From: Rostratula benghalensis
Lineage: Eukaryota; Chordata; Aves; Charadriiformes; Rostratulidae
Direction: 5' to 3'
Assembly (NCBI GenBank): GCA_013399305.1
Contig: VXAI01000013.1
Location: 8,544,196-8,608,195, forward strand
Length of the DNA: 64,000 nucleotides
Shown: positions 63,331-64,000 of the stretch, one piece after another
Layout: every line of letters starts with the position of its first letter
Numbering within the stretch: the first letter of the stretch is position 1
Translations under genes and position numbers: made by a program
The notes under the pieces: generated by a model
Database searches by the model: none
Seen by the model: the letters and a program-made list of their open reading frames with translations, nothing else
Told to the model about the DNA's origin: nothing

Positions 63331-64000
63331 CTTCATGGACACAAGGGCTGGCTATTCGATAGGCCTAGAAGAACTTACATCCTGACGATCCATTTTCTGT
63401 TTAATTTTTAAATTAGAACTTCCTACCCAGCATGCCATCTACAGTGATTCCAGCACCAATCTGTATTAAAACTCTGGAAACTGAACTTGAAGCCCAGTAT
63501 TTCGGTATATGTAACAGAGTGCTTAAAAGACTAAGAGCTGCAATGTGGAACATCAATCTCTTGTGAGGATTTAACTCTGAGTGCTAAACAGAAAGATGCC
63601 CAAGAGTGGCATCCACAATGGCATTTAGGTACTGTCTAGATGTGAAAACGTTACTGAAAGATCCCCACAGGACCCCCTCTGTTATTTCAGCATCCTGTAC
63701 ATTTGATTGCATTTAGAAGTGCCTTCCTGCATGTGTGCTGATGGGAAGTTTTGTTGATCAAGCACTTCATATGGCTAGATAGCACTCAGACATCGAGTTA
63801 TGGCGCCCTACAAAACCTGAGTACCCCCATGGCCTATACCCTTCTATATCGCTACATTTTTTGTCTTCACAGTGGACACTTTGAAGGCTTTAGGTTAAAT
63901 AGTACATACCCCAGCTGCACAAAGGGACTGAAAAATGGACAAAAAAATCAAACACAAATGCATTCTTGAGGCATAACAATTTACCATTAGTAAAGGCATA
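63331..64000. other. non-coding DNA, no gene seen
   Basis: No gene is supported. The 72-codon plus frame at 63751-63969 is not recognisable. Part of 63331-63700 may belong to the old repeat to its left. Confidence 0.5.

Noticed and set aside
1..64000. CRISPR arrays, bacterial operons, tRNA or rRNA genes
   Set aside because: No spaced direct repeats, cloverleaf or ribosomal signatures seen; CR1 repeats and microsatellites show vertebrate nuclear DNA.

Overview
This window looks like non-coding vertebrate nuclear DNA, almost certainly from a bird. Three things support that. Two short CR1 LINE 3' ends, the typical avian retrotransposon, lie at about 40750-40903 (+) and 43931-43996 (-). A fragment of an avian endogenous-retrovirus-type LTR repeat lies at about 61993-62267. 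Recognisable interspersed repeats are otherwise sparse, as in bird genomes. The DNA is AT-rich and CpG-poor, with many chance ORFs under 110 codons. Assembly marks (single N at 35096 and 37824, 180 N at 57013-57192) all fall inside long purine microsatellites.

I see no confidently supported protein-coding gene, tRNA, rRNA or known ncRNA. The sequence fits a gene desert or the inside of very long introns. The best coding candidate is a minus-strand segment at 25487-25952. It has a good splice acceptor, about 155 open codons, a TAG stop, an AATAAA 51 bases past the stop and GT-rich sequence after that, so it reads like a terminal exon of a gene I cannot name. Weaker splice-like signals are a 52-nt candidate exon (3869-3920), two tandem recursive-splice-like motifs (9371-9405) and a 15-nt microexon-like unit (23570-23584).

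Layout: 1-11.7 kb is mostly featureless AT-rich DNA. At 11706-11823 there is a small retroposed 3' UTR fragment on the minus strand with poly-A, AATAAA and a 10-bp target-site duplication. From 17.8 to 31.3 kb there are several decayed copies of an old foldback-type repeat with a CCATTGAAGTCAATGG-like core. From 33.5 to 37.9 kb there are two enhancer-like complex-sequence blocks and two long purine microsatellites. From 40.7 to 44 kb are the CR1 ends. From 45.3 to 47.6 kb is the strongest conserved-element-like block, including a small CpG-rich patch. From 50.5 to 57.3 kb are a GGATA array and a gapped GAAA array. From 58 to 64 kb are more old repeats, including an L2/MIR-like pair at 59694-59937, and the LTR fragment.

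The parts do not form an operon or pathway. The most plausible function is cis-regulatory DNA around a developmental gene outside the window. That is inferred from sequence texture and needs alignment to other amniotes.
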